A stretch of 64,000 bases of DNA from Flectobacillus longus (GCF_030056705.1 NZ_JASHIC010000028.1:1-64000), one strand, 5' to 3'; shown: positions 10,804 to 19,825, counted from the first letter of the stretch. Notes: a model not told the origin generated them from the sequence alone. Program-made: numbers and translations.

Positions 10804-12237
10804 TCACAAATCCTCCATATTACCAGTACTATAATATTGGTAAATTTTCTTTTTCAAAAGCCAATCGTATTTGGCTATTTCTGCATTTTGTTGAATCGTG
10901 AAAAAACTATTTTTGACTGATTCAAAATCTTTTATTTTCACTTCGCCTCGTTGTACCTTTTGTAAGGTGGTATTAAAATACACTTGCCAAACTTGCAGCG
11001 TTTTTTGTGCTGCTTGATATTGCAAAATAGCCGCTTCCAAATTATTTGTCGAAAATAGTGCTTCTTTATAAATCTCAGCTCGTGCCGAAAGCATCGAAAT
11101 ATGCGCATTTTCGATATTGATGGCTGCTTGTTGTTGTTGGTATTTTCGAAGCCCGCCTGTTACAATAGGCAGATTAATTTGAAAACCCACATACGCACTC
11201 GCTAACTGTTTCCATTGTGAAAACAAAGAAGTGGTTTTGTAACTGTATGCGTAGTTGGGTGAAAGCGCCAATCGTAATTGCCCTTGTGAATACACAGGAA
11301 TGGTATCGGTACGAACCAAATAAGCTTGGTCAACTTCACGAAAAAGACTTGAAAAAGGCAAAGATACTCCTGTCGCCAGCGAGATAGTAGGATAGGCGCT
11401 GGCTTTTACAGCATCAAATTGCAAGGCCACCAATTTCTGATTGAGTTGTGTGATTTTGGTTGACGGATGCCAGTACGCCATTTTGTAAAACAAATCATAT
11501 TCTCCCTTTTTTTGCCCGATAGGTCTATCTATAGTGAATGTTTTGTCTTTTATTTCTGCAATTTCAATACCCAAAGGATCGGGCAATGCCAAAAGTGTAC
11601 CAAGGTTAATTTGAGCTGTTTTCAACTCGTTCTTATATTTTGTCAAAGTGAATTCATCGTTGGCTACTTGCGCTTGCCATTCCAAAACACTGTAAGCCGT
11701 ATCTGGATTAGTAGTATTGGCTTTTTGAAAAATAGCTAATTGCTCGCCCGAAATACTGAGCTGACGTTCGGCACTTTTGACGTAAACTTGTTGTAACAAT
11801 ATCTGAAAATAGGCTTGTGTGATTTGTATGGCTATGGCAACAGTATTCTTTTGTTCTTGAAGGCTCGCTATTTCTTGTTCAACGATACTTTGTTGATGGG
11901 CGTTTTTTTTACGACCACCTGCCCACAATACTTGGTTCATATTTACTCCCATAATATTGTTGATAAAGCCATTGGTCGCATATTGGTAAGTGGTGGGGTC
12001 AAGCGAACGCCCCATAGCCAACGTCGGACTTACCGAAAACTGAACGGTAGGGTAGAGATCGGTTTTGGTATAAATAGTTTTTTCTAATGCTAACTCTTGG
12101 TTCAGGCGAGTTTGCTTGATTTGAAGATTATTGTTTTGAGCATGTTGGATACATTGATGAAGATTCCAAACTTTTTGCGCTCGGACAGGCATCAGACTTA
12201 TCGCTAAACAAGTCATGATGAAGAAAAAAGTTTTCAT
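10804..12237 (-). CDS. TolC-family outer membrane efflux protein
   Basis: 477 aa with signal peptide (MKTFFFIMTCLAISLMPVRAQ). The mature start WNLHQCIQHAQNNNLQIKQT is typical of TolC/OprM proteins, as are long Gln/Ala-rich helices and two similar halves (repeat start near residue 245). Such proteins form trimeric outer-membrane channels for tripartite efflux or type I secretion. No membrane-fusion or inner-membrane pump gene is next to it, so its partner must be elsewhere. Confidence 0.85.
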   Translation of the reverse strand: MKTFFFIMTCLAISLMPVRAQKVWNLHQCIQHAQNNNLQIKQTRLNQELALEKTIYTKTDLYPTVQFSVSPTLAMGRSLDPTTYQYATNGFINNIMGVNMNQVLWAGGRKKNAHQQSIVEQEIASLQEQKNTVAIAIQITQAYFQILLQQVYVKSAERQLSISGEQLAIFQKANTTNPDTAYSVLEWQAQVANDEFTLTKYKNELKTAQINLGTLLALPDPLGIEIAEIKDKTFTIDRPIGQKKGEYDLFYKMAYWHPSTKITQLNQKLVALQFDAVKASAYPTISLATGVSLPFSSLFREVDQAYLVRTDTIPVYSQGQLRLALSPNYAYSYKTTSLFSQWKQLASAYVGFQINLPIVTGGLRKYQQQQAAINIENAHISMLSARAEIYKEALFSTNNLEAAILQYQAAQKTLQVWQVYFNTTLQKVQRGEVKIKDFESVKNSFFTIQQNAEIAKYDWLLKKKIYQYYSTGNMEDL

Positions 12238-12280
12238 AGGTCAACCAAAATACTGGCGGTTGTTGATGGTTTAATAAAAA

Positions 12281-12315
12281 AGCCACCGACTCAGCACGTA
12301 TGCCTGTCAGTGGCT
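12281..12315 (-). terminator. Terminator of the 12394-12861 gene
   Basis: On the minus strand, AGCCACTGAC (12315-12306) pairs with GTCGGTGGCT (12290-12281), including one G-U, and is followed by a run of six T. It separates the small secreted gene from tolC. Confidence 0.75.
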
Positions 12316-12393
12316 TCAGCTATCCAATTGATTTTTATGGGTTAAGGAGTTATAATGGCGGGTAAAATATTTACAAACAACTCCTTGAAAAAA

Positions 12394-12861
12394 TTATTTA
12401 TTAATAATCACACCAACTGATGGTGTAATGCCAACGTTTGCCAAACCTCCTGTTACTGTTGTAGGAGCTGTTGCCGAAATATATTTTGCTCCGCTGGTGT
12501 TGTTCAATAAATTAGTTACAACAGTAGTATTGTTAGCTACGTTTGTTCCTAATACTTGGGTATTACTAACGTTAAGATTTGCCACAGTAGGATTGTTAGA
12601 CAATGTGTTTACTACTGCGTAGGTGTTCAAACGTGCTACGTTACTCGTTGCAGTATTAACTAAACCGCTTGTACCTGAGATAACAGTAAGACCTCCGTTT
12701 GATGGATTTGTAAGGTTTACAACATTAGATGTTACTACAGGAGCATTAAGATTGCCAACAACTGGATTCAATACGCCATTAAGAGTTCCTGTAAGGGCTT
12801 GTGCATGAGATGCTACAACAGAACCAAATATTAGTGCGGATAAAATAAAGAGCTTTTTCAT
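12394..12861 (-). CDS. Secreted low-complexity Asn/Val/Thr-rich protein, unknown function
   Basis: 155 aa with a clear signal peptide (MKKLFILSALIFGSVVASHA). The mature part consists almost entirely of N, V, T, L, G, S, A, P and I. I count no Asp or Glu, no Cys, Trp, Met or His, and only three basic residues after the signal. Recurrent short patterns (NVVNLTN, NVARLN, VANLNV, NVANNTT) suggest a beta-solenoid or amyloid-like fold. I do not recognise a family. It has its own terminator and no partner gene. A matrix, surface or fibre protein is a guess from composition only. Confidence 0.7.
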   Translation of the reverse strand: MKKLFILSALIFGSVVASHAQALTGTLNGVLNPVVGNLNAPVVTSNVVNLTNPSNGGLTVISGTSGLVNTATSNVARLNTYAVVNTLSNNPTVANLNVSNTQVLGTNVANNTTVVTNLLNNTSGAKYISATAPTTVTGGLANVGITPSVGVIINK

Positions 12862-13198
12862 AATAAAAATGAGTTTTTGTAAATGTGGAATATATGGATT
12901 AAGGACAGCTCAACGTAAAATAGAGACAATACAAAGGAACCCATGCCAAGTAGGACATGCTGTTATTTTTTTAATTGTCTCATAAATGTTAAATGTTGAT
13001 ATATGTACGAGAGGGATTAATAAACGGATTTCGTGAATTGGACTTTTTTTTAGAAAAGAAAAAATATCTATTTTTATATTACCTTGATTCTGTGGATTAT
13101 ATCAAAAAAACATACCGATGTTTTGAGTAATCCTGTTAAATTAGGCCCTGAAAATACACTTACTAATTTACTACATATAATCACCTAAAATATTCGCC
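12862..13198. other. Divergent intergenic region, nothing recognised
   Basis: AT-rich spacer between two divergent small envelope genes. It presumably holds both promoters; I see no coding potential, strong dyad or consensus promoter. Confidence 0.5.
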
Positions 13199-13570
13199 AT
13201 GAAAAACCTATTATTACAGATGATAATAGCCAGCGCTATTTTTTTTCAATCGTGCCACTCTGAAGAAATAATTCCCCCTGTAGATCATAGCAATGGGGTA
13301 AATACTGCCAAACAGTTAGACAGACTTACCAAAGATTTGTCCATTGCCGATTCCATTATTATTTATAACAACAAAAACTCCCATATCTTGAAATTGGGAA
13401 TATCCAAACCTGTGTTTTACGAATATTATATGCTAATCAATGGACAAGAAATAGATCTGACTTATGCTCTTGTTGCATCTTTTAGTCCTAAATATGTGGG
13501 AAACTTTCGTTACATGGAAGTAATCATTTATATCAAAGAACCTATTCCATATACTCCAATTAGAAGGTAA
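13199..13570 (+). CDS. Small putative lipoprotein, unknown function
   Basis: 123 aa. The N-terminus MKNLLLQMIIASAIFFQSCHS is a lipoprotein signal with lipobox FQSC (Cys19). The mature part is polar with some beta character (YEYYMLINGQEIDLTYALVASF). No family recognised. It is followed after 67 bp by a small membrane protein in the same direction, so the two may be co-transcribed. Confidence 0.6.
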   Translation: MKNLLLQMIIASAIFFQSCHSEEIIPPVDHSNGVNTAKQLDRLTKDLSIADSIIIYNNKNSHILKLGISKPVFYEYYMLINGQEIDLTYALVASFSPKYVGNFRYMEVIIYIKEPIPYTPIRR

Positions 13571-13637
13571 ATAGAAGTGCCAATCATTTTTTATCATTAT
13601 GAATTAAAGTATTATTTTAAACCAAATCATAACTGTT

Positions 13638-13820
13638 ATGAATACTACACTGAAAAATACCCTGCTTTTCTTTTCGTTATTAGGCACAATCGTCTCGATA
13701 GGTGTGTTGCTACTTTTCGCAAAGGACTTTACGCAAATGCAACTTATTGGCTTGTGTATCACAACTCTTGTTTTTATGCTTAATTCTGTAAGCTTTTTAA
13801 CAAGAAAGAGGCGAGATTGA
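13638..13820 (+). CDS. Small two-helix membrane protein
   Basis: 60 aa with two hydrophobic helices (about 9-27 and 35-53) around a short polar loop, ending in a basic tail RKRRD, which favours an N-in/C-in hairpin. No family recognised. I prefer it over the overlapping 68-codon frame at 13577-13783, which has no membrane or domain pattern. Lies between the lipoprotein gene and a strong terminator. Confidence 0.5.
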   Translation: MNTTLKNTLLFFSLLGTIVSIGVLLLFAKDFTQMQLIGLCITTLVFMLNSVSFLTRKRRD

Positions 13821-13901
13821 TAATTAAACAGTTTAGAAACTGTCAAAAAAAATAAGTCCAAGACTTAGCCTTGAACTAGCAATAGTCATCAAAAAAGAAA
13901 G

Positions 13902-13951
13902 CGCCGTAGATGTAACAAGCTTGTGCTGTTCTATCTACGGCGATTTTTTTT
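13902..13951. terminator. Bidirectional terminator between small membrane gene and ileS
   Basis: CGCCGTAGAT (13902-13911) pairs perfectly with ATCTACGGCG (13933-13942), followed by eight T; an A-run precedes the left arm. ACTCA-type repeats (AATCACTCAACC, AACTCACTCAATA; about 13977-14010) continue to the ileS stop, as in the composite repeats. Confidence 0.8.
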
Positions 13952-14014
13952 TGAAAAAGTAATTAAGTGTTTAAAAAATCACTCAACCACTTAATCACTA
14001 ACTCACTCAATAAA

Positions 14015-17000
14015 CTAGGCTACGACGATTCGCCATTGTAGCACCAATTCTTCCATTTCAACTTCAACAGATTCGCTCAAAGTATCTACTACTTCTAATG
14101 AAACCGCTTGAACTTCTTGTGAGATATATTCTTTGAATGCCAAAACACCTGCCGAAACTTCAGCTTGCGTATTCAATAATTCAATTTTAATCTTGTCTGT
14201 TACTTCAAATCCAGAATCCTTACGGTAGTTTTGAACACGGTTGACAAACTCACGAGCAATACCTTCTTGACGAAGTTCGTCAGTGATTGTAATATCTAGT
14301 GCTACTGTCAACTCGTTGTCTTTGGCTACAAGCCATCCTGAAATATCACTCGTTACGATTTCAACATCTTCAAGGTGAAGATACCCGATAAGAGTTGAAG
14401 GTGTCAGATCAGATGATTCGTGATAAATCTCTATTTCTTCTCCTTTTTCAAGTGCTTTAATCACACTATTAACTCGTCCCTCGCTCTCCAATGAATTTAT
14501 AAACTCAACATAAAACTTAGCATTTTTGCCGTATTTAGGACCTATTTTTTTAAAATTAGGTTTCACACTTTTCTTCAAGAAATGGTCTATATCGTTAGAC
14601 TTTTCATCTATAAAACGGATTTCCTTAATGTTTACCTCTGAACGGATAATTTCAATTACAGATAATATATTGTTGTTCCACGTATCTACGTTCGTAGGAA
14701 TTAAGACTTGTTCTAATGGCTGACGAACTTTGATTTTATTAGTTTTACGCAATGAGTGAATCAACGAACAAATACGCTGTGCCAAGTCCATCGAAGTTTC
14801 AAGATCTTCATCAATCCATTCTGTCTGAACTGTAGGGAAATCTGTTAAGTGTACAGATTCTTGCGCATTTGATTGGTTAATCGTCACGTTTTTGAACAAC
14901 CAATCTCCATAGAAAGGAGCGATTGGTGACATCAATTGAGCAACAGTTTTTAAGCAATATGCTAAGGTTTCATACGCTGATTTTTTATCATCAGTCATAT
15001 CACCTTTCCAGAAACGTCTTCTTCCCAAACGTACGTACCAGTTAGATAAGTGATCACTCACAAACTCTTGGATAGCACGACCTGCTTTGGTTGGCTCGTA
15101 TGTATTGAAGGACTCATCTACTTCTTTTACTAAAGTTTGAAGTTTTGATAAAATCCAACGGTCAAGTTCTGTAGCAATGCTCTTATCTAATGTGCCTGTT
15201 GGCTCATAACCGTCCAAATTAGCATACAAAGCAAAGAAGTTGTACGTGTTAGTCAATGTACCGAAGAACTTGTTACGTACTTCTGTTACACCTGCCAAGT
15301 CAAACTTCAAGTTGTCCCAAGGTTGTGCGTTAGTAATCATATACCAACGAGTTGGGTCAGCACCGTATTTCTTCAACGTTTCGAATGGGTCAACAGCATT
15401 ACCCAAACGTTTAGACATTTTGTTACCGTTTTTATCCAATACCAAACCTGTCGAAACCACGTTTTTGAAGGCTACCGAATCCGAAATCATGGCTGAGATA
15501 GCATGAAGGGTAAAGAACCAACCACGAGTTTGGTCAACACCTTCAGAGATAAAATCAGCAGGGTATGATTTTTCGAAAATATCTTTATTCTCAAATGGAT
15601 AATGCCATTGTGCAAAAGGCATAGCCCCTGAGTCAAACCAAACGTCGATAAGGTCTGTTTCGCGCGTCATTACTTTACCAGAAGCAGATACCAAATATAC
15701 CTCATCCACAAACGGACGGTGTAAATCCAACGTATCTTGTTCTGAAGCAGTCAAGAATGCTTGGTTTTTCTCTTTTTGTTCTGCACTCAAAGCATCGTCT
15801 TTCAACGCATGTTTTACGGCATTGATTAACTCCTGAGTAGAACCGATACAAACTTCTTCGGCATCTTCCGAACGCCAGATAGGAAGTGGAGTACCCCAAT
15901 AACGAGAACGTGACAAGTTCCAGTCTACCAAGTTTTCAAGCCAGTTACCAAAACGACCAGTTCCTGTAGATTCAGGTTTCCAGTTAATGGTATTATTCAA
16001 AGCAATCAACTTATCTTTTACCGCAGTAGTACGGATAAACCAAGAATCAAGTGGATAATACAAGACTGGTTTGTCAGTACGCCAGCAGTGAGGATAAGGG
16101 TGATCAAATTTCTGAACGTTGAACGCTTTGTTTTCAGTTTTCAACTTAATCGCAATGCGCTCATCTACAGAAAGGTATTTGTCCCGACCTTGTTTTTCAC
16201 GCTCAATTTCTTTCTCTTCATCCGAAAGGTAAGCTTCTTTTACAGGCTCGTTAGCAAAGTCTGTAATTTCAGCTACAAAACGACCTTGGCGATTAACGAT
16301 AGGGACTTCTTTACCACTTTCGTCTTTTACCATAATGGCAGGCACGCCGTTTTGCTGTGCCACTCTAAAGTCGTCTGCACCAAAAGTTGGCGCTGTGTGA
16401 ACTACACCTGTACCGTCTTCTGTCGTAACAAAGTCACCCAAGATTACACGGAATGCAGGAGCATCTGGCTGAATGTATGGTAACAATTGCTCGTATTCGA
16501 TACCTTCCAAATGCGCTCCTTTTAACTCCATTACTACCGTCCAAGGAATCACTTTATCGCCGTCTTTGTAAGCTTCAAAGTCAGCGTCTTTTCCTTTTTC
16601 GTTGAAATATTTACCTACCAAGTCACGCGCTAATACTACGTTTACAGGCAAGTAAGTATATGGATTATAAGTTTTTACTAAAACGTAGTCAATGTTTTTT
16701 CCAACAGTCAACGCCGAGTTGGCAGGAAGCGTCCAAGGCGTAGTTGTCCATGCCAAGATATAGATATTGTTGCTATCGGCAGCGTCGAACAAGTATCCTG
16801 ATTTTCCTGTAAGTTTTACCTTAAACTGAGCTGTCAGTGAAGTATCTTTTACTTCACGGTAACAACCAGGCTGGTTCAATTCGTGCGAAGACAAACCTGT
16901 ACCCGCTGCTGGAGAATATGGCTGAATGGTATAACCTTTGTACAACAAACCTTTGTCATACAACTGCTTCAACAAATGCCAAATAGACTCAATGTAATCG

Positions 17001-17458
17001 TTTTTGTAAGTGATATACGGGTCATCAAGGTCTACCCAGTAGCCCATTTTCTCGGTAAGGTCGTTCCAGAGGTCAGTAAATTTCATTACTGTCTCACGGC
17101 ATTTTTTGTTGTATTCTTCTACCGAGATTTTTTTACCAATATCATCTTTTGTAATACCTAATTCTTTTTCTACCTGAAGTTCTACAGGAAGACCGTGCGT
17201 GTCCCAGCCACCTTTGCGTTTTACCTGCTTGCCTTTGAGGGTTTGGTAGCGACAAAAAATATCCTTAATTGCACGAGCCATCACATGGTGAATACCAGGT
17301 GTACCGTTGGCCGATGGAGGGCCTTCATAGAAAGTAAAAGTAGGTTGCCCTTCACGGATTTCGACGGATTTTTCGAAAACCTTTTCGTCCTTCCAAAATT
17401 TAAGGATTTCGTCTGCAACCTGAGCGTAATCTAGGTTTTTATATTCTTCGAATTTCAT
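14015..17458 (-). CDS. ileS: Isoleucyl-tRNA synthetase, type 2, with altered GIHH signature
   Basis: Charges tRNA-Ile with isoleucine in the cytoplasm. 1147 aa from the start MKFEEYKNLDYAQV; an upstream in-frame ATG would add eight unlikely residues. Class I synthetase motifs: in GPPSANGTPGIHHVMARAIK the canonical HIGH is replaced by G55-I-H-H58, and KMSKR occurs near residue 680. The editing (CP1) domain contains TTPWTLPAN and GTGVVHTAP. The C-terminal region is of the long type 2 (eukaryote-like) form. Type 2 enzymes are known to be less sensitive to mupirocin. No T-box leader is present. Single-gene unit between two non-coding regions. Confidence 0.96.
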   Translation of the reverse strand: MKFEEYKNLDYAQVADEILKFWKDEKVFEKSVEIREGQPTFTFYEGPPSANGTPGIHHVMARAIKDIFCRYQTLKGKQVKRKGGWDTHGLPVELQVEKELGITKDDIGKKISVEEYNKKCRETVMKFTDLWNDLTEKMGYWVDLDDPYITYKNDYIESIWHLLKQLYDKGLLYKGYTIQPYSPAAGTGLSSHELNQPGCYREVKDTSLTAQFKVKLTGKSGYLFDAADSNNIYILAWTTTPWTLPANSALTVGKNIDYVLVKTYNPYTYLPVNVVLARDLVGKYFNEKGKDADFEAYKDGDKVIPWTVVMELKGAHLEGIEYEQLLPYIQPDAPAFRVILGDFVTTEDGTGVVHTAPTFGADDFRVAQQNGVPAIMVKDESGKEVPIVNRQGRFVAEITDFANEPVKEAYLSDEEKEIEREKQGRDKYLSVDERIAIKLKTENKAFNVQKFDHPYPHCWRTDKPVLYYPLDSWFIRTTAVKDKLIALNNTINWKPESTGTGRFGNWLENLVDWNLSRSRYWGTPLPIWRSEDAEEVCIGSTQELINAVKHALKDDALSAEQKEKNQAFLTASEQDTLDLHRPFVDEVYLVSASGKVMTRETDLIDVWFDSGAMPFAQWHYPFENKDIFEKSYPADFISEGVDQTRGWFFTLHAISAMISDSVAFKNVVSTGLVLDKNGNKMSKRLGNAVDPFETLKKYGADPTRWYMITNAQPWDNLKFDLAGVTEVRNKFFGTLTNTYNFFALYANLDGYEPTGTLDKSIATELDRWILSKLQTLVKEVDESFNTYEPTKAGRAIQEFVSDHLSNWYVRLGRRRFWKGDMTDDKKSAYETLAYCLKTVAQLMSPIAPFYGDWLFKNVTINQSNAQESVHLTDFPTVQTEWIDEDLETSMDLAQRICSLIHSLRKTNKIKVRQPLEQVLIPTNVDTWNNNILSVIEIIRSEVNIKEIRFIDEKSNDIDHFLKKSVKPNFKKIGPKYGKNAKFYVEFINSLESEGRVNSVIKALEKGEEIEIYHESSDLTPSTLIGYLHLEDVEIVTSDISGWLVAKDNELTVALDITITDELRQEGIAREFVNRVQNYRKDSGFEVTDKIKIELLNTQAEVSAGVLAFKEYISQEVQAVSLEVVDTLSESVEVEMEELVLQWRIVVA

Positions 17459-17569
17459 TATAAACTGTTTGCTAAAAAGCACGTTTTGTTACTTGCCAAA
17501 CTGGAGCGTTGATGAAGTTGTGAAACCCCTTGTATTACTGAAACATAACAACTTGCCCCAAAATTCCTG

Positions 17570-17577
17570 CAAAAGTA
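17570..17577 (-). promoter_or_regulatory. Candidate ileS -7 promoter element
   Basis: Minus-strand TACTTTTG matches TAnnTTTG about 110 nt upstream of the ileS start. Confidence 0.4.
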
Positions 17578-17751
17578 CAAAAACCTTTTTAAAAGGGGAG
17601 TCGATACCCTGAAAATAAGTAAAGGAGCAGTAAAGGATTACTTGTTGCAATAAACCCATGACCAATTAAGACTGTAACCTATTGTGGATTTGGGATGGGG
17701 GGGGCTGATTTCGGACATTTTAAAACTCTACACTCAAAACTCACAACTAAT

Positions 17752-17891
17752 AAAAAGGTGTATCTGATTATATCCTTCTACCTGTGTCAGGTATCACAGC
17801 GGACTATTTGCGTATCCGTGGTCAGTGTCTCACTGACCACATGACTATGCCCAATTAAAAAAGGTGTACCTGATTCCAGATACACCTTTTT
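17752..17891. repeat. Structured element closed by 15-bp perfect inverted repeats
   Basis: AAAAAGGTGTATCTG (17752-17766) is exactly complementary to CAGATACACCTTTTT (17877-17891). A second near copy, AAAAAAGGTGTACCTG (17857-17872), competes for the same partner and would make a classical hairpin with a T-tail. Inside is a perfect 10-bp stem with a 3-nt loop (GTGGTCAGTG 17818-17827 with CACTGACCAC 17831-17840) and a weaker CTGTG...CACAG stem (17782-17799). It could be a structured RNA, a terminator or a REP-like mobile repeat. Confidence 0.55.
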
Positions 17892-17957
17892 GCACAACAT
17901 TAAAAGATTATTGCCCTTCTAACTCTCCTACTTATGAAGTTTCTTTTTACTTATATT

Positions 17958-17988
17958 GTTTATTTCAAGCCCTTAAATTGAAATAAAC
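17958..17988. other. Perfect 11-bp hairpin
   Basis: GTTTATTTCAA (17958-17968) pairs with TTGAAATAAAC (17978-17988) around a 9-nt loop. There is no T-run, so a terminator role is doubtful. Confidence 0.45.
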
Positions 17989-18357
17989 TTGGCGGATGCG
18001 TATGTCGAATCCTTAACTTTGGTGTGTTGCGACCTTATATTTTTGATTTTAAAGAGCTGCACCAATTTAAAATCTTTTAAAATCACAACGAATTTTTTTA
18101 GTGGCTAGGCATCGTTTTCTCTCTAACTTTATTGCCTTATTGTTGATACAAATTTATACCTAAAAATAGGGCTTATGATTTGTATTCGATGAACTGTCAT
18201 AAATGGAAAGTTTTTGACAATAAATGAAAGGAATTTGGTAATAATAGTTTTTTCAAAAACTTGCAAAAGTCATTTTTCAAAACTTGTTTTTTAACATTTA
18301 TCTAATTTGAATAGTTTTTAAGTAATAAGAAATTAGATTTATTAAATAAATAAAGCG

Positions 18358-18507
18358 ATGAGAATGCGTAAAAAAGCAGATTTGCCTTCAAAAGTTTGCG
18401 AAACTTGCAAGCGCCCTTTTGTATGGCGAAAGAAATGGGAAAAAGTTTGGGACGATGTCAAATATTGCTCCGACAAATGCCGTAAAACAAAATCACATAA
18501 CCAATGA
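18358..18507 (+). CDS. DUF2256 family small zinc-ribbon-like protein
   Basis: 49 aa, beginning MRMRKKADLPSKVC. Two Cys pairs, CETC (14-17) and CSDKC (37-41), flank the conserved FVWRKKWEKVWDDVKY typical of DUF2256, which probably binds Zn. The stop overlaps the start of the cyclo-ligase gene (ATGA at 18504-18507), showing translational coupling. The biochemical role of the family is not known to me. Confidence 0.85.
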   Translation: MRMRKKADLPSKVCETCKRPFVWRKKWEKVWDDVKYCSDKCRKTKSHNQ

Positions 18508-19091
18508 CCAAAAAGGAATTACGAAAACAATATAAAGAAAAACGCAATAGCCTTTCTGAATCTGAATATCAACAGCGCTGTGAATGGATTGTGGAAAAAG
18601 TATTGAAAAACTTCGATTTTTCGGCAATACATTATTTGCATCTCTTTTTGCCGATTCGTATTCAGAAAGAAATAGATACCTTTCCGCTGATTGAACAACT
18701 TCAGTTAAAATACCCACAATTACAATTGGTAGTGCCGAGGGTCGTTCCTAATTCTTTTGAGATGGAACACTACCTTTATGATGCCAACACTATTGCCTTG
18801 AGCGAGTGGGGCATTCCTGAACCCGTACCTAATTCAGCACGATTGATATCTCCACAAGTGATAGATGTTGTTTTATTACCTTTATTGGTTTTTGATGAGA
18901 AGGGAAATAGAATAGGCTATGGCAAAGGATTTTATGATAGGTTTCTTGCAGAATGCCGACCGGAAGTACAGAAAATAGGTCTATGTCTTGAAGAAGCAGT
19001 ACCGTTGATTGAAGAAGTGGGCGAATGGGATATTCCTTTAGATTTTTGTGTAAGTCCACAAAGGTGTTATGAATTTGGAGTAAAAAACTGA
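18504..19091 (+). CDS. 5-formyltetrahydrofolate cyclo-ligase
   Basis: 195 aa, the usual size. ATP-dependent conversion of 5-formyl-THF to 5,10-methenyl-THF, recycling a folate inhibitor in one-carbon metabolism. Family marks: N-terminal KKELRKQYKEKRNSLS, the folate-site segment near LFLPIRIQKEIDT, and the ATP-binding signature RIGYGKGFYDRFL near residue 137. The start overlaps the upstream DUF2256 stop by four bases. Followed by about 210 bases without a gene. Confidence 0.92.
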   Translation: MTKKELRKQYKEKRNSLSESEYQQRCEWIVEKVLKNFDFSAIHYLHLFLPIRIQKEIDTFPLIEQLQLKYPQLQLVVPRVVPNSFEMEHYLYDANTIALSEWGIPEPVPNSARLISPQVIDVVLLPLLVFDEKGNRIGYGKGFYDRFLAECRPEVQKIGLCLEEAVPLIEEVGEWDIPLDFCVSPQRCYEFGVKN

Positions 19092-19303
19092 AAAAGAACC
19101 CTTTGGAAACAGTATAGCATAGATTTTTATTAAAATATTAGGAATATATTATTCAAACTAAAGAAATTTCTTTTCTCTTCGGAGATTATGGAGTAATTTT
19201 GCGGACTTTTTGACGAGTCGCAACGTAGTGAAAATCAGAAAATTACTCGCAATTTGTCAAAAACTTGTAGAAAAAGCCCTATTTGACACTTAAAAAGTAT
19301 GGA

Positions 19304-19825
19304 ATGATGCGTTTATCAAAGTTTGCAAAAATAGGTTGGTGTGTGATATTTTGCCTGAGTGCTTCTCGAGTAGTTTGGGGACAAACAGAACTACCCAAAC
19401 CAAAGTATATCGCAGTAGAGCGTAATTTTTGGGGAATGAAATATATCTACGAAAGGCAAACTCTCGAAAACCCTTTGGCGCTACAAATTCCATTATTACA
19501 ATTGCAAGATCCTGAAGTAAGTAGTAGGTTCTTGAAATTTAAGAGTCAACGAAAAGCCATGCAATGGGTCAATATTGCATCCGCTGGAGTTTCGCTCTAT
19601 ACGATTTTTAATCGTGACAAAGTATCAAGTAATTTTTATTGGACTTCGCTAGGTAGTGCCTTGGTGATTACCACATATTTGAATTTTCGTTCGACGATCC
19701 ATTTGTCAAAATCTATTGCTCGATACAATCAATTGCAGTTGCAAAGAAGTCAGATTGGACTAAATATAAATCAAACATCTGACCAAACACCAGTGATTGG
19801 TCTAGGTTGGAAACAGACTTTTTAA
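19304..19825 (+). CDS. Exported or membrane protein of unknown function
   Basis: 173 aa from the ATG at 19304 (a second ATG follows directly; a TTG at 19283 is less likely). The signal-like segment GWCVIFCLSASRVVWGQ is followed by a polar part and a hydrophobic pair (WVNIASAGVSLYTIF and WTSLGSALVITTYLNF, about 90-125). No family recognised. It lies between the folate gene and asd in the same direction, but spacing does not prove an operon. Confidence 0.55.
   Translation: MMRLSKFAKIGWCVIFCLSASRVVWGQTELPKPKYIAVERNFWGMKYIYERQTLENPLALQIPLLQLQDPEVSSRFLKFKSQRKAMQWVNIASAGVSLYTIFNRDKVSSNFYWTSLGSALVITTYLNFRSTIHLSKSIARYNQLQLQRSQIGLNINQTSDQTPVIGLGWKQTF

Larger units (their letters stand above)
17459..18357. 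other. 900-base non-coding region with structured repeats
   Basis: Divergent spacer between ileS and the DUF2256 gene. It contains a probable ileS promoter (17570-17577), an array of AACTC type (about 17726-17749), a structured element (17752-17891) and a perfect 11-bp hairpin (17958-17988). The remainder is AT-rich with no ORF I can support. Confidence 0.6.

Noticed and set aside
13577-13783. 68-codon frame overlapping the small membrane gene
   Set aside because: The other frame (13638-13820) has two clean membrane helices and a basic tail; this one has no recognisable pattern.
17459-17569. T-box or other tRNA-sensing leader for ileS
   Set aside because: No T-box motif or antiterminator/terminator pair is visible in the leader.
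17985-18030. tRNA T-arm-like segment (GTATGTCGAATCC)
   Set aside because: No acceptor, D or anticodon stems can be built around it on either strand.
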